Shown one piece after another: positions 5,904 through 8,721 of a stretch of DNA of 8,721 nucleotides (position 1 is its first letter; each line of letters begins with the position of its first letter). Position numbers and translations under genes: made by a program. The stretch is taken from NCBI GenBank assembly GCA_019751475.1, contig JAIENH010000239.1:1-8721 (forward strand), in the 5' to 3' direction. Source of the stretch: Cyclobacteriaceae bacterium. GTDB taxonomy: Bacteria > Bacteroidota > Bacteroidia > Cytophagales > Cyclobacteriaceae. Below the pieces are notes generated by a model. The model was not told where the DNA came from. It was given only the letters and a program-made list of their open reading frames with translations, and searched no databases.

Positions 5904-7810
5904 CAGTCAAACAGCAAAAAGTCAAAACCAAAGTCTATAATATTCCGCTGCCCCGGGTAATTGGGAGTAATCAGGTAGCCTGATTTTGTAATAGCCTGTA
6001 CAAGGTTGTGATACTTAAAAAAGAAACGGCCACGTCTCATTTTTCCATTTACAAAAATATCAACCAACGGATACGATGCGATGGTAGTTCTGTCTTGAAC
6101 GTAAAACTGTTGGATGACTGGATCATAGTCCATCGCCTGATAAGCGGAGCGCCAATGAACATCCACACCTGCCTGCAATTGTAAGTGTTCTTTGAAAAGC
6201 AGGTTCTCATACGCCAGTTGGAAGTTCGAGAATACCTGTGGAATGCGCAAAGCGCTATCGGCATTATTGATAAACTTGGTATAGATTATCTGCGGCCTGA
6301 AATATACGTGCTTTAGAAATCGTACTTCTGCGCGTACTTCAGGAGAAACAAATGTCTGATTTCCGGAGGACTGATAGGGAAGTACTCGTTGCTTTTCGGT
6401 AGTTGAGATGCGCTCTCGAAAGTAAATATAGTCGCGCTGCGATGTGTAGCTGCCTCCAGCCTGGAGTTTAATCGGTCCAAGACCGTATTTGACAAAGACT
6501 TGCGTCTTAGTGAAATTAAAACCCGAAAAAGGCTGGTTCCAAAAATCGTGACTTCCGCGATACATCATTTGCATAAATCCCGGCTTAGAGTAAGAATTAA
6601 TAAAATCTCCATCTAACCATGGTGTTCGTATCTTGCCCTCAATCCGGTAGAAACCACCATCCAAATATTCAGCTGCACCGGAAAGTTGTGAGAGCGAATC
6701 GAGGTTATATCCCAATCGGCCCCCAATGTACTTTTCATTTCCAGAAGTTGGCACAACCAACTTAATCGTATCCAAGTAGGGATTGGAGTAGTTAAAATCT
6801 CTCAAGCGAATGTAGGCATCATAAAAAAAGGAAAGGGCGTTTCCCTTAATACCCACTTCATTTTGCGAACTAATAAATGATGTTTGGTCATTCGTCTTTT
6901 CACCATCAATGATTGTAATATCAAACAAGGCGTTAGCATCGACTGCACGATCGGCTGTAAAGCCATTGATATGCTTGCTGATATCTGCGATGTGGTAGAC
7001 TTGAAGACTTTTGGCGAATTGGTAGTGATGTGACAAATGGATGTTTCTTCTATACTCTTCACTGCGGGCCGTAGTAAATCGCGGTCTTGCATTCACATCA
7101 AAAAAAAGCGGGAAGGGATCAAGTTCTTGCAATACAATTCCTCCGTTTTCAAACACACGATGTCGGATGCGCCTGTAATTTGCAAGCAAAGCATAGCGCT
7201 CATTTTTCGAAGTATAGCTTGTAAAGAAGTCGTAGTAGTGGCTCGTGGTTTGATAGTCTCCTCGGCCTTTGCTTTGAATCTGTTTCTCCACAAGGATAGG
7301 TCGATAATTAAATCCAAAGTTCCACCGCGGGTTAATGTTGCGTGCAAACTCCACGTGCGTCATGGCTCTGCCTTTACCGCCCCAGATGATATGAATGCGT
7401 GTGTGAGGCGACTTGGTATCGTAGTAGCGCGGGTCTTCAGTAAAGTAATAGGGAGCATAGACCGAAAAACCATTAGTCGCCCCGATGATAGAGGGCGCCT
7501 GGGCGAAAATCGGATTAAGGGCGGTGCCCATGGCACCTAGGTCCTGATAAAAATTATTGAACCGTTGAACGTAGGTCCAGCGGTGGTAATTGGTAATCGT
7601 TGTATCGAGAGGCCGGTAGTTGGGCCGATTTACAAATAAGTCAGACTCAGTAGTCCACTTGGAAGTATTGGGGCCATAGATATTCTTCGTGCTATCATCC
7701 ACAATAGACGATCCTTTATTGGTTGGTGGAGGTTGACCCCGTTGACCTAAAGCCGAAAAAGTGGCTAAGGACAGTCCAAAACAAAGAAAAATGGCAAAAC
7801 GCACGCGCAA
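5903..7810 (-). CDS. Putative porin, Bacteroidota outer-membrane beta-barrel
   Basis: A 635-residue outer-membrane protein resembling the 'putative porin' (Porin_10) family common in Bacteroidota. A signal peptide covers about 1-22 (ending SALG). A short periplasmic N-terminal stretch follows with the family-like blocks NIYGPNT (43-49), YVQRFNNFYQDLGAMGTALN (80-99), YYDTKSPHT (129-137) and the GGKGRAMTHVEF/NPRWNFGFNYR region (144-170). The rest is a run of alternating hydrophobic/aromatic strands ending NIIDFGFDFLLFD, a typical barrel C-terminal strand. There is no in-frame ATG near the start: the frame opens at TTG (7810), with GTG at 7804 as the alternative; both leave a good signal peptide. 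The start lies 10 bases after the lpxK stop, and the stop overlaps miaE, so all three are probably one transcript. The transported solute cannot be predicted. Confidence 0.88.
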   Translation of the reverse strand: MRVRFAIFLCFGLSLATFSALGQRGQPPPTNKGSSIVDDSTKNIYGPNTSKWTTESDLFVNRPNYRPLDTTITNYHRWTYVQRFNNFYQDLGAMGTALNPIFAQAPSIIGATNGFSVYAPYYFTEDPRYYDTKSPHTRIHIIWGGKGRAMTHVEFARNINPRWNFGFNYRPILVEKQIQSKGRGDYQTTSHYYDFFTSYTSKNERYALLANYRRIRHRVFENGGIVLQELDPFPLFFDVNARPRFTTARSEEYRRNIHLSHHYQFAKSLQVYHIADISKHINGFTADRAVDANALFDITIIDGEKTNDQTSFISSQNEVGIKGNALSFFYDAYIRLRDFNYSNPYLDTIKLVVPTSGNEKYIGGRLGYNLDSLSQLSGAAEYLDGGFYRIEGKIRTPWLDGDFINSYSKPGFMQMMYRGSHDFWNQPFSGFNFTKTQVFVKYGLGPIKLQAGGSYTSQRDYIYFRERISTTEKQRVLPYQSSGNQTFVSPEVRAEVRFLKHVYFRPQIIYTKFINNADSALRIPQVFSNFQLAYENLLFKEHLQLQAGVDVHWRSAYQAMDYDPVIQQFYVQDRTTIASYPLVDIFVNGKMRRGRFFFKYHNLVQAITKSGYLITPNYPGQRNIIDFGFDFLLFD

Positions 7811-7820
7811 AGATAGGGAC

Positions 7821-8721
7821 TCACTTCGTTTCGGCAGTGGCCTTCACTGCCTTCAAGACCAATTCATCAAATTTCAGTCCATCTTCTAAAATGACCTGGC
7901 GAATGGGAATATAAAACCAGGGAAGCCTGTCCATCCACGGGCGGAATTGCTCATCGTTGAGCTTCACCATGTCTTTCTCTGTTGTGACGATGGACACTGG
8001 CTGGGTTTGCGCCCGATAGAAGTTTTCAATAGTGGTAAGATCGGCAACCGTGTAGCGATGGTGATCAGGGAATTTGAAATGTTTAACAACCTGATAGTTG
8101 GATTGACAAAATCCATTCAAAGAAGTAGTCTTCGCAATGCCACTTACAATGATCACATTCGAAGTTAGTTCTGCAGCTTTTCCTATTGGCCTGGGATTAT
8201 CATAGCCAATGCTGGAGAAAAAAACAGGCTTCTCACCTGCATATCGCCTGATCTTCCGCATCATATCATCCTTTTCCTTTTGTGCAACGGTCTCATCGCA
8301 CTTGGTCACCACAATGATATCCGCACGGGTCGCTCCCTTACGCGCCTCACGCAATCGGCCAAAGGGCATGAGAAAATCACTATAAAAGGGATTTGAAAAC
8401 TCGGTCACCAGGATTGTCAACTGTGGCCGCACGGGGCGGTGCTGAAGAGCATCGTCCATGATGATCACTTCTGTACCCGGAAGGTCTTGAAGGATGTTTG
8501 GGATAGCAAATACCCTATCTTCACCCACCACAACATTGATGTCGCGGCCAAATTTGCGATACAACTGCAATGGCTCATCACCAACAGTATGGGCGGTGTC
8601 TCCATCCCCAGCAATCCGGTAGCCTTGTGTCTCACGCTTGTATCCTCGGCTCAACGTTACCGTGCGATGAGTTCGGCTAAGCAACGTGATCAGGTATTCT
8701 ACCATGGGTGTCTTTCCCGAT
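7821..8721 (-). CDS. lpxK: Tetraacyldisaccharide 4'-kinase LpxK (N-terminus beyond the right edge)
   Basis: LpxK phosphorylates the 4' position of tetraacyldisaccharide-1-phosphate at the inner membrane to give lipid IVA, the sixth step of the Raetz lipid A pathway. The frame is open to the window end and begins inside the Walker A P-loop (SGKTP, 8720-8706), so the ATG at 8705 is internal and roughly 45 N-terminal residues, including the membrane-anchor helix, are missing. Downstream landmarks are intact: SRGYKR (8651-8634), GDEPLQL, the catalytic-type DDALQH (from 8456), FGRLREARKGATRADIIVVT, SGIAKTTS, the DHH motif (from 8066) and TEKD. Apart from the edge truncation nothing is broken. It is the first visible gene of the lpxK-porin-miaE run, with 10 bases to the porin. 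Essential for most lipid A producers, it shows a Gram-negative outer membrane. Confidence 0.95.
   Translation of the reverse strand, partial: SGKTPMVEYLITLLSRTHRTVTLSRGYKRETQGYRIAGDGDTAHTVGDEPLQLYRKFGRDINVVVGEDRVFAIPNILQDLPGTEVIIMDDALQHRPVRPQLTILVTEFSNPFYSDFLMPFGRLREARKGATRADIIVVTKCDETVAQKEKDDMMRKIRRYAGEKPVFFSSIGYDNPRPIGKAAELTSNVIIVSGIAKTTSLNGFCQSNYQVVKHFKFPDHHRYTVADLTTIENFYRAQTQPVSIVTTEKDMVKLNDEQFRPWMDRLPWFYIPIRQVILEDGLKFDELVLKAVKATAETK

Noticed and set aside
7037..7540. Plus-strand open frame of 167 codons opposite the porin gene
   Set aside because: It lies fully antisense to a clearly coding porin region, its product has no recognisable domain or plausible composition, and it is best read as a shadow frame.
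8703..8705. ATG at 8705 as the true lpxK start
   Set aside because: The frame continues upstream to the edge through SGKTP, the Walker A motif, which is essential to the kinase, so this ATG is internal.

Overview
The window looks like a piece of a Bacteroidota chromosome, probably a Cytophagales-type aerobe. The signs are a 'putative porin' outer-membrane barrel of the Bacteroidota type, a MacB/FtsX-type permease, a secreted FG-GAP protein, weak or absent Shine-Dalgarno sequences, and a -7 element of the TAnnTTTG type. This placement is inference from gene content, not from a marker gene.

Layout. Positions 1-679 hold a repeat/nuclease cassette: a small GIY-YIG endonuclease gene (246-482, +) between two copies (about 97% identical over the first 146 bases) of a structured, palindrome-rich repeat. 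The copies start at 1 and 472, a period of 471 bases. Copy 1 begins with the same last codons and stop that end the nuclease gene, so a second nuclease gene probably lies just left of the window. Positions 680-1909 (-) encode a MacB-like ABC permease, convergent with the nuclease gene. A divergent intergenic region (1910-2016) separates it from two co-directional secreted-protein genes. The first (2017-3273) is a conserved exported protein with a possible class-I-glutamine-amidotransferase-like fold. The second (3305-5305) is an exported fusion of FG-GAP/VCBS repeats with a xylose-isomerase-like TIM barrel. Four bases further on, in convergent orientation, ends a tightly packed minus-strand operon read from right to left: lpxK (lipid A 4'-kinase, cut by the right edge), a putative porin, and miaE (tRNA hydroxylase).

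How the parts work together. lpxK and the porin both serve the outer membrane; miaE is translationally coupled to the porin (stop and start share one base) although it modifies tRNA. The two exported genes at 2017-5305 may share a periplasmic or cell-surface carbohydrate-related role, but no substrate can be read from the sequence. The most unusual part is the left end: a small nuclease gene duplicated or spread together with REP-like palindromes, which resembles a non-autonomous-element/nuclease partnership. The other genes look intact and ordinary for the phylum. There is no RNA gene, CRISPR array or classical insertion sequence that I can support.
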